DNA of 64,000 nt from Brumimicrobium oceani. Its GTDB lineage: Bacteria > Bacteroidota > Bacteroidia > Flavobacteriales_D > Crocinitomicaceae. How positions within the stretch are numbered: the first letter of the stretch is position 1; each line of letters begins with the position of its first letter. Shown one piece after another: positions 42,968-51,317 of the stretch. The notes under the pieces were generated by a model. The model saw only the letters and a program-made list of their open reading frames with translations, was not told the origin of the DNA and searched no databases. Both the position numbers and the translations under genes were made by a program. The stretch covers positions 1 to 64,000 of the forward strand of contig NZ_QFRJ01000008.1 in assembly GCF_003143775.1 (NCBI RefSeq), given 5' to 3'.

Positions 42968-43657
42968 TTGACAAATAAAAAAAAGAGAGGCGGTTTTTTT
43001 AAGCCGCTTCTTATGATGGTAGTGGTTTTTGGTCCGGCGGTAATCCTAATCACGATTACAATGGGGAAGTGTGAACACAATTTCCAAACATTGCCGGTTT
43101 ATTCCGAAATGCCAGACTATGAGTTTATTGGCGCTAATGGTGAAGTGGTCAACAACAAAACGCAAGAAGGAAAAGTTACATTGTTTACTACTCTTCAAAC
43201 CACTTGTCCTCAAAACTGTGCGATTGATATTTTTAAATTCAATCTTCAGATATATCAAGATTACAGAAAAAACCAAAAGAGTCTGGGCCATGTGAAAATC
43301 GTTTCTGTGGTTACCGATGAAAATGGTAACCCCGTGGACAATATAGACGAGTTACTTTACACCATGAATGATATGATTGAAGGTTACGATTCAACAATCT
43401 GGAATCTTGTAACAGGCGATCCTAAGCAAATCTATGACATCGAAAACAATGGTGTTAATCTATACTCTACAACTTCTGATAGTACTTTTGCAGGAAAGTC
43501 TTTCCTTGAAACAATGTTGATTGTAGATAAACAAAACCAATTACGACTTGTTAGAAGAGGAAATCAAGAAGGATTAATTCGAGATTTTAAGCAACACGTT
43601 GCACTTTTACAGAAGCAGTATGATAAAGATGCCAGAAATTCAAACGAGGAAAAGTAG
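42968..43657 (+). CDS. Membrane-anchored SCO/thioredoxin-fold protein
   Basis: 229 residues from TTG 42968; ATG codons at residues 16-17 could be used instead. One N-terminal helix (LLMMVVVFGPAVILITI) anchors a thioredoxin-fold domain with a CPQNC motif (CxxxC, the copper site of SCO proteins) in TTLQTTCPQNCAIDIF. The conserved His of SCO1 is not obvious near the C-terminus, so copper transfer is uncertain. It overlaps the next SCO gene by 29 bp. Confidence 0.7.
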   Translation: MTNKKKRGGFFKPLLMMVVVFGPAVILITITMGKCEHNFQTLPVYSEMPDYEFIGANGEVVNNKTQEGKVTLFTTLQTTCPQNCAIDIFKFNLQIYQDYRKNQKSLGHVKIVSVVTDENGNPVDNIDELLYTMNDMIEGYDSTIWNLVTGDPKQIYDIENNGVNLYSTTSDSTFAGKSFLETMLIVDKQNQLRLVRRGNQEGLIRDFKQHVALLQKQYDKDARNSNEEK

Positions 43658-44306
43658 AAATTTAATTTTTACTACACTTTTCTTGTTCTCCCTATTTACA
43701 GCCTGTTCAAACGACAAAGCAGGACAAAACTCAGTAAATCTCCCCTATATTGGACATCATGATGTGGTCTATGAGGCTGTAGAAGGCTATGAAATTGGAG
43801 ATACAATTTTCCACAAAGTTCCAAAATGGGAATACCTAACCCAAGATTCTACGGTCTTAAGTTCGCAGGACATCGATAACAAAGTTTGGATAGTGGATTT
43901 CTTTTTTAGTTATTGCCCAACTATTTGTCCACCTATGACCAAAGCTATGCGTGGAATAAGTGATAGCTTATCAGACTACAGTGAAGACTTTAATATTCTT
44001 TCGTTTTCTATAGATCCAGACAGAGATACTCCGGCAAGGTTGCGTTTATATAGAAAAAGGCATGAGGTTACTTCAGAAAATTGGTTTTTCTTAACCGGAG
44101 ACGAGGAGGAAACTCATACATTGGGGATTGAAGGTTTTCAAATTCACGCCAATGCCGATGAGCAAGCGCCAGGTGGTTTTGCTCACAGCTCTAACTTTGT
44201 TTTGATAGATAAAAACCAACATATCCGTGGAGTTTATGATGGCTTAGAGCCAGAGAGTAGAGAACAACTTATTATTGACGCTAAAAAATTACTAAATGCA
44301 AACTAA
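43629..44306 (+). CDS. SCO1/SenC copper chaperone for cytochrome oxidase
   Basis: I choose ATG 43629 (MPEIQTRKSRNLIFTTLFLFSLFTAC), which gives a lipoprotein signal with lipid-Cys at about 26. The 225-residue protein has FFFSYCPTICPPMTKAM (CxxxC), SFSIDPDRDTPARLRLYRKRH and the copper-binding His in GGFAHSSNFVLID. It delivers copper to the CuA site of subunit II. The start lies inside the previous gene and the end overlaps the DUF420 gene by 11 bp, so the three are translationally coupled. Confidence 0.9.
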   Translation: MPEIQTRKSRNLIFTTLFLFSLFTACSNDKAGQNSVNLPYIGHHDVVYEAVEGYEIGDTIFHKVPKWEYLTQDSTVLSSQDIDNKVWIVDFFFSYCPTICPPMTKAMRGISDSLSDYSEDFNILSFSIDPDRDTPARLRLYRKRHEVTSENWFFLTGDEEETHTLGIEGFQIHANADEQAPGGFAHSSNFVLIDKNQHIRGVYDGLEPESREQLIIDAKKLLNAN

Positions 44307-44841
44307 AGAGAGAACACCTGCGCAAATCAAATCCTTTAAGAAATTGATTTTGGCCCTTTCAATTATTATTCCTTTGGCAGTTGCCTTACTTTTTGAAATT
44401 AAGATAAAGCCAGAAGGAATGGATTTTTCTTTTTTGCCTTCGGTTTATGCAACTATTAATGGAATTACGGCGGTTTTGTTGGTGAGTGCATTACTAGCTG
44501 TTACCAACAAGAAGTATAAGTTGCACGAAAATTTAATGAAAACATCCCTTGGTTTTTCTTTATTGTTTTTAGTGCTTTATATCATTTATCACATTACGTC
44601 GGATAGTACGAGCTACGGAGGACAATTTCCAATTATCTATTACACAATTTTAATTTCCCACATAGTACTGAGTGTAGGAGTAGTTCCCTTGGTGCTTTTC
44701 ACTTATTTCTATGCATGGCAAGGTGATTTTGTAAAACATAAAAAATGGACGCGTTTCTCCTTTCCAATCTGGCTGTATGTTGCCGTAACTGGTGTTGTGG
44801 TTTATATCATGATTTCGCCTTTTTATGGTTTGGAAGGGTAG
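44296..44841 (+). CDS. DUF420 membrane protein of the oxidase cluster
   Basis: 181 residues with five membrane segments and the family motifs NGITAVLLVSALLAVTNKKYKLHENLMKTSLGFSLLFL, YYTILISHIVLSVGVVPLVLFTYFYA and KHKKWTRFSFPIWLYVAVTGVVVYIM. His residues at the membrane borders (HENLM, SHIVLS, KHKKW) are conserved in DUF420 and could bind haem or metal. The family is regularly found beside SCO genes. It ends the cluster. Confidence 0.85.
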   Translation: MQTKERTPAQIKSFKKLILALSIIIPLAVALLFEIKIKPEGMDFSFLPSVYATINGITAVLLVSALLAVTNKKYKLHENLMKTSLGFSLLFLVLYIIYHITSDSTSYGGQFPIIYYTILISHIVLSVGVVPLVLFTYFYAWQGDFVKHKKWTRFSFPIWLYVAVTGVVVYIMISPFYGLEG

Positions 44842-45093
44842 TTATTCTGGTTCCTTCGGCAATCTATCTAAATTTTTTACGTAGCGCTCAAGATTAAAGG
44901 TATTCTTGTTTTTTATTACATCGTAAAATTCTAAGCTTAAACAGTGGGCGATCATGTTTTTAGCATTAAAATCATCATAACCTTCCTTCTTTAGCCTTTC
45001 CAAAGTTTTTTTTGTTTGAGGTGGGTCATTTTGACGGATCTGATTCTCAATTGTATCAAAGATTGCATTTTTCATGTATTCATTCTCTTCCAT
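44842..45093 (-). CDS. Small conserved-type protein of unknown function
   Basis: 83 residues, acidic/basic and helical (NAIFDTIENQIRQNDPPQTKKTLERLKKEGYDDFNAKNMIAHCLSLEFYDVI). The motif LKKEGY..xxAKxxIAxxLSxEFxDVI occurs in short Bacteroidota proteins similar to DUF1841, but I am not certain of the family. It converges with the DUF420 gene with no gap (stops abut at 44841/44842). Confidence 0.6.
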   Translation of the reverse strand: MEENEYMKNAIFDTIENQIRQNDPPQTKKTLERLKKEGYDDFNAKNMIAHCLSLEFYDVIKNKNTFNLERYVKNLDRLPKEPE

Positions 45094-45161
45094 ATTCTTT
45101 GTTGTTTTAGGGAGTTTATGTCTATATCGGAAATTAATTTGATTTTTTATCTACACAGTAC

Positions 45162-45944
45162 TTAAACATCCTGCATCTTTCCTACTTGTTTCAATAACGC
45201 TTTTTTGGGGAGTAATGGAATTAGCTTAAACATTAGTTTTTGTCCTAAACTTAAACCTCCCAAAACATCCAACTGTCCTTTAAGCATCCCATTGTATCCG
45301 TCTTCGGCTACTTTCCTAGCACTCACGGGGTTGTTGAACATTTGTGTTTTATCCATCCCTGAAAGCTTTCCAAACTCAGAAGCGGTAGGGCCGGGCATTA
45401 AATTAGAAATGGTGATGTTTGTTTCTTTTAATTCCTCTGCAATTGCATTACTAAAAGAGGTGACATAAGCTTTTGTTGCATAATAAACCGCTTGATAAGG
45501 ACCGGCCATAAGACTAGCGGTGGAGGAAACGTTGAGAATCTTTCCCTTATTCTTTTGGATAAAATCTTGTAAGAAGTGATGTGTTAATGCCGTTAAAGAA
45601 GTAATGTTTAAATTAATCATGGCGATGTCATTTGCCAAATCTCGCTGGTTGAATTGGCCTAATCCACCAAATCCTGCATTATTGATTAGATAATCTACCT
45701 GTTTCCCTATACTTTTTACTTCATCGTAAACTTCTTGGGCTGCGCTAGCACTATCTAAATCTTTTTGGATGACCATTACGCTGATTTTATGTTTTGTCTC
45801 CAGTTCTTTTTTAAGCTCGTTTAATTTATCGATGCTTCTGGCGACAACGATTAAATCTCCTCCTTTCTCTGCATGTATATGGGCAAATTCTTTTCCTATT
45901 CCGCTGCTCGCTCCTGTTATTAGTGCAGTTTTTTTCTGTGACAT
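45162..45944 (-). CDS. Short-chain dehydrogenase/reductase
   Basis: 260 residues with the NAD(P) motif ALITGASSGIGKEFA, NNAGFGG, ISNLMPGPTASEF and the catalytic YYATKAYV (Tyr-x-x-x-Lys) preceded by the Ser in LNVSSTASL. Arg/Lys residues after the second strand (VVARSIDKL) favour NADP(H). It resembles DltE/YqjQ-type SDRs of unknown substrate. It is alone in its transcription unit. Confidence 0.85.
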   Translation of the reverse strand: MSQKKTALITGASSGIGKEFAHIHAEKGGDLIVVARSIDKLNELKKELETKHKISVMVIQKDLDSASAAQEVYDEVKSIGKQVDYLINNAGFGGLGQFNQRDLANDIAMINLNITSLTALTHHFLQDFIQKNKGKILNVSSTASLMAGPYQAVYYATKAYVTSFSNAIAEELKETNITISNLMPGPTASEFGKLSGMDKTQMFNNPVSARKVAEDGYNGMLKGQLDVLGGLSLGQKLMFKLIPLLPKKALLKQVGKMQDV

Positions 45945-46041
45945 TATTCCTTCTTTTTAATAAAATAATAGGAAACCATCTATGGAATTCCTAATCATCT
46001 ACAATAGTTCTTTATTAGTAATCAATGTTTTATGCTTACAC

Positions 46042-46224
46042 TTATTGGTTTACGTAAAAGGCATAAATTACTCCTGGTACCCACCCTACCAATGTAAGGA
46101 GAAGGCTAATTAAAAACTTTCCACTTAATCCATGGTTTAAAAATACCGCCAATGGTGGCAGCAATACACTCAAAATTATCATAAGTAAAGACATAATAGT
46201 TGTTTTTGGTTTAAGCACCTGCAA
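46042..46224 (-). CDS. YqaE/Pmp3-family small membrane protein
   Basis: 60 residues with two membrane helices (MSLLMIILSVLLPPLAVFLNHGL and FLISLLLTLVGWVPGVIYAFYV) and the family hallmark PPLAVFLNHG ... GWVPGVIYA. Members respond to membrane or salt stress in many organisms. The ATG could also be one of the two Mets at residues 11 and 15. Confidence 0.88.
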   Translation of the reverse strand: MQVLKPKTTIMSLLMIILSVLLPPLAVFLNHGLSGKFLISLLLTLVGWVPGVIYAFYVNQ

Positions 46225-46480
46225 ATAAGAAAAAAATCCAAATGGCGCTGTGCTTAGGTTATTTCTGTAAATGTTGTTTTCAAGATTTTGTGAGTGATCA
46301 TAAATTTATAGTCTCCCGTCTTTATTGGTGTTTGCTAGAATAACTGTGTGTGTTGCTCATGATGAGTCGAATTCTAGTGAGGTTAATATTTCTAAAATCT
46401 TAACATTATCAGAAATGAATCAATAAAATTTTGATATTTTGAAGTAATTATTGAGCAATTTATTTTCAAACGCAATTATT

Positions 46481-47416
46481 ATGGCCAAACAAATTATCCA
46501 GAATCAAGCAACGGTATCTACTATTGAACAATCATTTTTAGAATTCTTTAATCGGTTTATCCACTCGCTACCTGGGGTTGGATTAGGACTCCTAATCATA
46601 ATTTTGGGCGTATTAATAGCAACGGTAATTGGAAATTTTGCTACAAAACGGATTTCTAAAAGAACGCAAGACCCTTTGATGAGTAAGTTCCTGGGAAAAG
46701 CAATTAAAATAACTTTTGTTTTAATTGCGACTATGATTGGACTGCAAGCTGCTGGTTTAGGATATATCGCCTCAGGAATTTTAACCGCAGCAGGAGCAAG
46801 TGCATTGGTTCTAGGATTTGCATTTAGAGATATTGGAGAAAACTTTATTGCAGGTGTAATTCTAGCTTTTAGCCGACCGTATGATGTAGATGACACGGTG
46901 CAAATAGGAGAAAACTTTGGAAAAATAAAATCATTAGAATTTCGCTATACAAAAATAAAAACCTTCGATGGTAAAGATGTTTACATTCCAAATAGTGATG
47001 TGTTAACAAAGCCAGTGACTAATTTCACTGAAGATGGTTTTTATCGTTGGGATTTTATTGTAGGAATAGCTTATGAGAATAATATTAACGAAGCCAAAAA
47101 CGTAATTTTAAAGGCGCTTAGAGCAGAACCCAATGTCATGGAAGATGAAGAACATGAAAACTTTGTTACTGAAGACGAATTAGCTACAAGTACCGTAAAT
47201 CTGAAAGTGTATTTTTGGGTAGATACTAAAGACTTCAGGAAAAGCGCCATTATAACAAAAGGTAACGTGGTGCGAAATGTGAAAGAAGCACTTGAGAATG
47301 CAGGATTCTATATGCCGGCAGATATTCAAGAAGTTAAATTGTATGGTGCCGAAAAAGACTTTAAAATTCGTTTTGCTAAAGACGATGATGAAGAGGTGGA
47401 TAAAATTGAAGATTAA
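46481..47416 (+). CDS. MscS-family mechanosensitive channel (second paralogue)
   Basis: ATG 46481 (MAKQIIQNQATVS) is preferred over 46451. 311 residues with three helices, TM3-like GYIASGILTAAGASALVLGFAFRDIGENFIAGVIL, the beta-domain (YDVDDTVQIGENFGKIKSLEFRYTKIKTFDGKDVYIPNSDV) and an acidic C-terminal tail (DDDEEVDKIED). It belongs to the YnaI/small-conductance group rather than being a duplicate of 34103. Confidence 0.9.
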   Translation: MAKQIIQNQATVSTIEQSFLEFFNRFIHSLPGVGLGLLIIILGVLIATVIGNFATKRISKRTQDPLMSKFLGKAIKITFVLIATMIGLQAAGLGYIASGILTAAGASALVLGFAFRDIGENFIAGVILAFSRPYDVDDTVQIGENFGKIKSLEFRYTKIKTFDGKDVYIPNSDVLTKPVTNFTEDGFYRWDFIVGIAYENNINEAKNVILKALRAEPNVMEDEEHENFVTEDELATSTVNLKVYFWVDTKDFRKSAIITKGNVVRNVKEALENAGFYMPADIQEVKLYGAEKDFKIRFAKDDDEEVDKIED

Positions 47417-47536
47417 ATGCCTATCCGATACTTTACCAGTAAATATGTCTAAGCCAACCATAATTTGATTCAGCGGTAAACTAACAAGATCCTTCGCAAA
47501 TTTCTATTTCCAACCAGTTGAAAAAAGAAATCCGCT

Positions 47537-47619
47537 TCAGGATGACATTAAGCTAGGGTCATATTTTAAGTGAGAGGGGAAAAGCAAAAGCGCTAGAGCG
47601 CCTACAACTGTCATCCTGA
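47537..47619. repeat. Inverted repeat in the gap before the SRPBCC gene
   Basis: TCAGGATGACA (47537-47547) and TGTCATCCTGA (47609-47619) are exact complements, 61 bp apart. 'TGTCATCCTGA'-type arms are common intergenic repeats in Bacteroidota. The rest of 47417-47780 holds no gene. Confidence 0.55.
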
Positions 47620-47780
47620 TCAGGGTTGAAAATTAAGATTTTTAACCCTGGAAGGATCTGGCCTGATTAATAGAGAGTACTTTTTATTGTAGTATATTAA
47701 ATAGCTGGTAAAGTTACCGATAAGCATTAAAGATTAAACAAATTCCTGATCTATCTGTTCTATTCCCAAAGAAAACACAA

Positions 47781-48233
47781 ATGTATCAACTAAGACATAA
47801 GAAGTTCATCGCTACAGATATAGAAACATGTTGGGATTTTTTTTCATCGCCGAATAATTTGAAGAAAATTACACCTCCATACATGGGGTTTCTGGTGAAA
47901 AATGAAATTCCGGAGAAAATGTATGAAGGTTTAATGATAGAATATACTGTGACTCCAATCATGAAAATTCCCATGAATTGGATTACCGAAATTACTCATG
48001 TCGAAGATTTAAAGTACTTCGTGGATGAACAAAGAAAAGGTCCCTACAAAATTTGGCACCATGAACATCATTTCAAAGTCGTTGAAGGCGGAGTAGAAAT
48101 GGAAGACATTTTAACCTATGTTTTACCGCTCGGCTTTCTTGGGAAAATTGCTCACGCTTTATTCGTTAAAAATAAAGTGAAAGAGATATTTGAATTCAGA
48201 AATAAAAAGGTGGAGGAGATATTCAGAGTCTAA
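47781..48233 (+). CDS. SRPBCC (START-like) ligand-binding protein
   Basis: 150 residues covering one SRPBCC fold: FIATDIETCWDFFSSPNNLKKITPPYMGF at the start and MEDILTYVLPLGFLGKIAHALFVKNKVKEIFEFRNKKVEEIF at the end. This type is often annotated as a cell-division inhibitor or cyclase/dehydrase in Bacteroidota. The hydrophobic ligand is unknown. Alone in its unit. Confidence 0.8.
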   Translation: MYQLRHKKFIATDIETCWDFFSSPNNLKKITPPYMGFLVKNEIPEKMYEGLMIEYTVTPIMKIPMNWITEITHVEDLKYFVDEQRKGPYKIWHHEHHFKVVEGGVEMEDILTYVLPLGFLGKIAHALFVKNKVKEIFEFRNKKVEEIFRV

Positions 48234-48311
48234 TTCTTTTTCAAAATACATCGTCGTATTTTAGGATTTCAATTTTTCATTTTTTAATTCTTCACTTTTC
48301 ATTTTTAATCC

Positions 48312-48319
48312 TACCTTTG
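48312..48319 (+). promoter_or_regulatory. Predicted -7 element driving the TPP riboswitch transcript
   Basis: TACCTTTG matches TAnnTTTG exactly, 3 bp before the riboswitch begins. The mRNA would start about where the aptamer starts. Confidence 0.6.
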
Positions 48320-48321
48320 CG

Positions 48322-48417
48322 GCGTCTCTAAGGGGTGTCCAGGCGATAAATGTCTAGACTGAGATTATACCCATTGAACCGGATCAGGTTAGTACCTGCG
48401 GCGGGAAGATGACTAAG
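48322..48417 (+). ncRNA. TPP riboswitch (THI element)
   Basis: The conserved thi-box sequence is present: GGGGTGTC near 48332, then CTGAGATTATACCC, GAACCGGATCAGGTTAGTACC and GCGGCGGGAAGATGAC. This is the thiamine-pyrophosphate aptamer, with P2/P3 formed by the CTGAGA arm and P4/P5 by the ATCAGGTTAGTACC arm. It lies 62 bp upstream of the TonB receptor and would lower its expression when TPP is plentiful. Confidence 0.95.
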
Positions 48418-48479
48418 AAACAATAGTGTTAATTCGAATTTTTTATTAAATCCAAGAATTAGCCCCTGATTCTTGTTAA

Positions 48480-50960
48480 ATGTTTAAAAGCATGAAAGCA
48501 AGAAATGTTATGAAAGCCTTGACAGCGGCCTTGTTGTTGTCATCAAGTGCAATCGCACAACTTCAAATCTCTGGTAAAGTCCAAAATGATTATGGTGAAG
48601 CCCTCCAAGGTGTAACTGTAAGTATAAAAGGAAAAAACACCGGAACTATTTCCAAATCAGGTGGTCAGTATACCATCAAAAATCTAAAAAGTGGTACCTA
48701 TGATGTAAGAGCAAGTTTCTTCGGTTATGAAACTCTAACGAAGACAATTGTTTTAGAGGAAAATCAAGTGATTAATTTCTCTTTAAATTCAACTTTCTTC
48801 ATGCAGGAAGGAATTGATGTAAGGGCCGTTCGTGCGAACAAGAAAACACCTACGACTTATACCAACATTAGCGCAGAGGACATTGAAAAACAAAATTATG
48901 GTCAGGACCTACCGTATTTGCTAGAATCAATGCCTGCAACGGTTGTAACGTCAGATGCCGGAGCGGGAATCGGATATACATCGTTTAGAATCAGAGGGGT
49001 TGATCCAACAAGAACCAACGTTACCGTAGACGGAATCCCTATGAATGATGGTGAATCTCAAGGCGTGTTTTGGGTAAATATGCCAGACTTCTCTTCATCG
49101 GTAGAAAGTATGCAAGTACAACGTGGTGTTGGGACTTCTTCAAATGGAGGTGGTGCTTTTGGAGCAAGTATCAATATTGCCACTAATAAACTCCAACAAA
49201 AGCCGTACGCTGTAATTGACAATTCTGGTGGTTCTTTTAATTCAATCAGAAATTCTGTGAATGTAGGAACAGGAATGATCAATAATAAATTTACTGTAGA
49301 TGCGCGTCTGTCTCGTATAAAATCTGATGGTTATATCGATCGTGCAAGTGCAGATTTGAAATCTTATTTTCTCTCGGGAGCTTATCATGGTAAGAAATCA
49401 ACTTTGAGATTAAACATTTTTAGTGGGAAAGAAAAAACGTACCAAGCTTGGTATGGAACTCCGGAAAGTAGAGTAAATGGAGACGAACAAGAAATGATAG
49501 CCTACGCCGGCAGAAATGGATTGTCGGATTCAGATGTAGAAAACCTCTTGAACTCAGGAAGAACTTACAACGCATATACCTATGAAAACGAAACTGACAA
49601 TTATCAACAAGATCATTATCAATTACACTATGCTTATCAATTGAGCAAAAACTGGAACATGAAGGCAGCAGCGCATTACACGAGAGGTTTAGGTTATTAT
49701 GAAAATTATGAAACAGATGATAAATTCTCAAAATATGGATACGCGCCAATCGTTGTGAATGGGGATTCAATTGACAGGATGGATTTAATTCGTAGAAGAT
49801 GGTTAGATAATCATTTTGGTGGAGGAATTTTCAACTTTAATTACAAAGGTAATAAAGGATTAGAGCTCGTTTTGGGTGGAGGAATTAACAAATATGTTGG
49901 TGACCATTTTGGTGATGTTATTTGGGCAGAGTATATGCCAGACAATCAAAAGGGGGATAAATATTATGACAATACTTCTACAAAATATGACGGAAACTTA
50001 TATGCAAAAGCAACTTACCAATGGAAAAAGTTTACCTTCTTCGCTGATGCACAATACCGCCACATCGATTATCAATTTGAAGGTATCGACGAAGTAAGTG
50101 GACAAATAATTAATCTAGACCAAAGAGTGTTTTACAATTTTATGAATCCAAAAGCAGGTTTGTCTTATCGTTTCAACGGAAATCATTCTGTTTATGCTTC
50201 CTATGCAATTGCAAACAGAGAACCAGTTCGAAAAGATTTCAGGGAAAAGACCATTGCCAACAGACCAGAGCATGAAGTTTTATATAATCTTGAAGCCGGT
50301 TATCGTTTAACACACAAAAAAGCATTCTTAAATGCAAACATTTACCACATGTTATATGAAAACCAGTTGGTGTTAACAGGCGAAATCAATGATGTTGGTG
50401 GATATACAAGAACAAACGTTGATGAAAGTTACCGTTTGGGATTAGAAATAGAAGGAGGTTACCAAGTTTATGAAAAATTGGGGATAACAGGAAATCTTGC
50501 ATTAAGTCAAAATAAAATTGAAAATTTCACGGAATATGTGGATAGCTATGATGCTTCTTTCAACACTATTCCACAGGAGGTTATAGAATATGGAACTACT
50601 GATTTGGCATTTTCTCCATCTATAATTGCAGGTTTGTCATTAAACTATGCTCCTGTAAAAGGTGTAAGAGTGAGTTTGATTAATAAGTATGTTGGAAAAC
50701 AATATTTAGACAATACTTCTGAAGATTCAAGAGCGCTAGATGCTTATTTTGTGAGTCATTTAGATCTTTCTTATTCTTTCAAATCATTAGGGTTTGAAGA
50801 AATTACAGTCGGAGGCCGAATTAATAACCTATTCAACGAAATGTATGAAAACAATGGTTATACTTTCTCTTATATTGTAGGAGGAGACCGTACACAAGAA
50901 AATTTCTATTATCCTCAAGCTGGAACCAATTTTATGGTGAGATTGTTGTTGAAATTATAA
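48480..50960 (+). CDS. TonB-dependent receptor, probably for thiamine
   Basis: 826 residues with a signal peptide (ending SSSAIAQ at about 27). A carboxypeptidase-D-like domain follows (about 30-110; GKVQNDYGEALQGVTVSIKGKNTGTISKSGGQYTI), then the plug (LPYLLESMPATVVTSDAGAGIGYTSFRIRGVDPTRTNVTVDGIPMNDGE) and a 22-strand barrel ending in FMVRLLLKL (terminal hydrophobic/aromatic pattern). The TPP riboswitch directly upstream points to a thiamine or thiamine-precursor substrate, as predicted for TPP-regulated outer-membrane receptors of Bacteroidota. No thiamine biosynthesis gene follows; a terminator does. Confidence 0.9.
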   Translation: MFKSMKARNVMKALTAALLLSSSAIAQLQISGKVQNDYGEALQGVTVSIKGKNTGTISKSGGQYTIKNLKSGTYDVRASFFGYETLTKTIVLEENQVINFSLNSTFFMQEGIDVRAVRANKKTPTTYTNISAEDIEKQNYGQDLPYLLESMPATVVTSDAGAGIGYTSFRIRGVDPTRTNVTVDGIPMNDGESQGVFWVNMPDFSSSVESMQVQRGVGTSSNGGGAFGASINIATNKLQQKPYAVIDNSGGSFNSIRNSVNVGTGMINNKFTVDARLSRIKSDGYIDRASADLKSYFLSGAYHGKKSTLRLNIFSGKEKTYQAWYGTPESRVNGDEQEMIAYAGRNGLSDSDVENLLNSGRTYNAYTYENETDNYQQDHYQLHYAYQLSKNWNMKAAAHYTRGLGYYENYETDDKFSKYGYAPIVVNGDSIDRMDLIRRRWLDNHFGGGIFNFNYKGNKGLELVLGGGINKYVGDHFGDVIWAEYMPDNQKGDKYYDNTSTKYDGNLYAKATYQWKKFTFFADAQYRHIDYQFEGIDEVSGQIINLDQRVFYNFMNPKAGLSYRFNGNHSVYASYAIANREPVRKDFREKTIANRPEHEVLYNLEAGYRLTHKKAFLNANIYHMLYENQLVLTGEINDVGGYTRTNVDESYRLGLEIEGGYQVYEKLGITGNLALSQNKIENFTEYVDSYDASFNTIPQEVIEYGTTDLAFSPSIIAGLSLNYAPVKGVRVSLINKYVGKQYLDNTSEDSRALDAYFVSHLDLSYSFKSLGFEEITVGGRINNLFNEMYENNGYTFSYIVGGDRTQENFYYPQAGTNFMVRLLLKL

Positions 50961-51007
50961 AAATCGGCTTTTCAAATCAGATATTAAAGTTAACTATTTG
51001 AACGAGT

Positions 51008-51035
51008 AAGGGAGTTTCTTCGGGAACTCCCTTTT
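51008..51035 (+). terminator. Terminator after the TonB-dependent receptor
   Basis: AAGGGAGTT TCTTCGGG AACTCCCTTTT forms a 9-bp stem with a UUCG-like loop and ends in T-rich sequence. The rest of 50961-51317 is AT-rich leader for the next gene. Confidence 0.9.
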
Positions 51036-51317
51036 CTATTTTTAATAATAGGGTGTTTAGAGCTAAAGTTTTAAATTTTTATTGCTTTCACCATACCGTT
51101 TTAAAACGTTTTTACACCCTACTAGTCATGTGCTCAAATAGTTACTGGTTTGAATGCGTTTTTGTGTGATAAAAAACCTACTAAAAAGCTCTGTAATCCA
51201 AGCTATACTTAACATTTAGAAGTGTAAATCTTTTTCAAATCTTTAACAATTTTACAGTCTTAAAACATGGATTTAAAGCTATGTTTGGATCCAATTATAA
51301 ACTATATACAAAAATAC

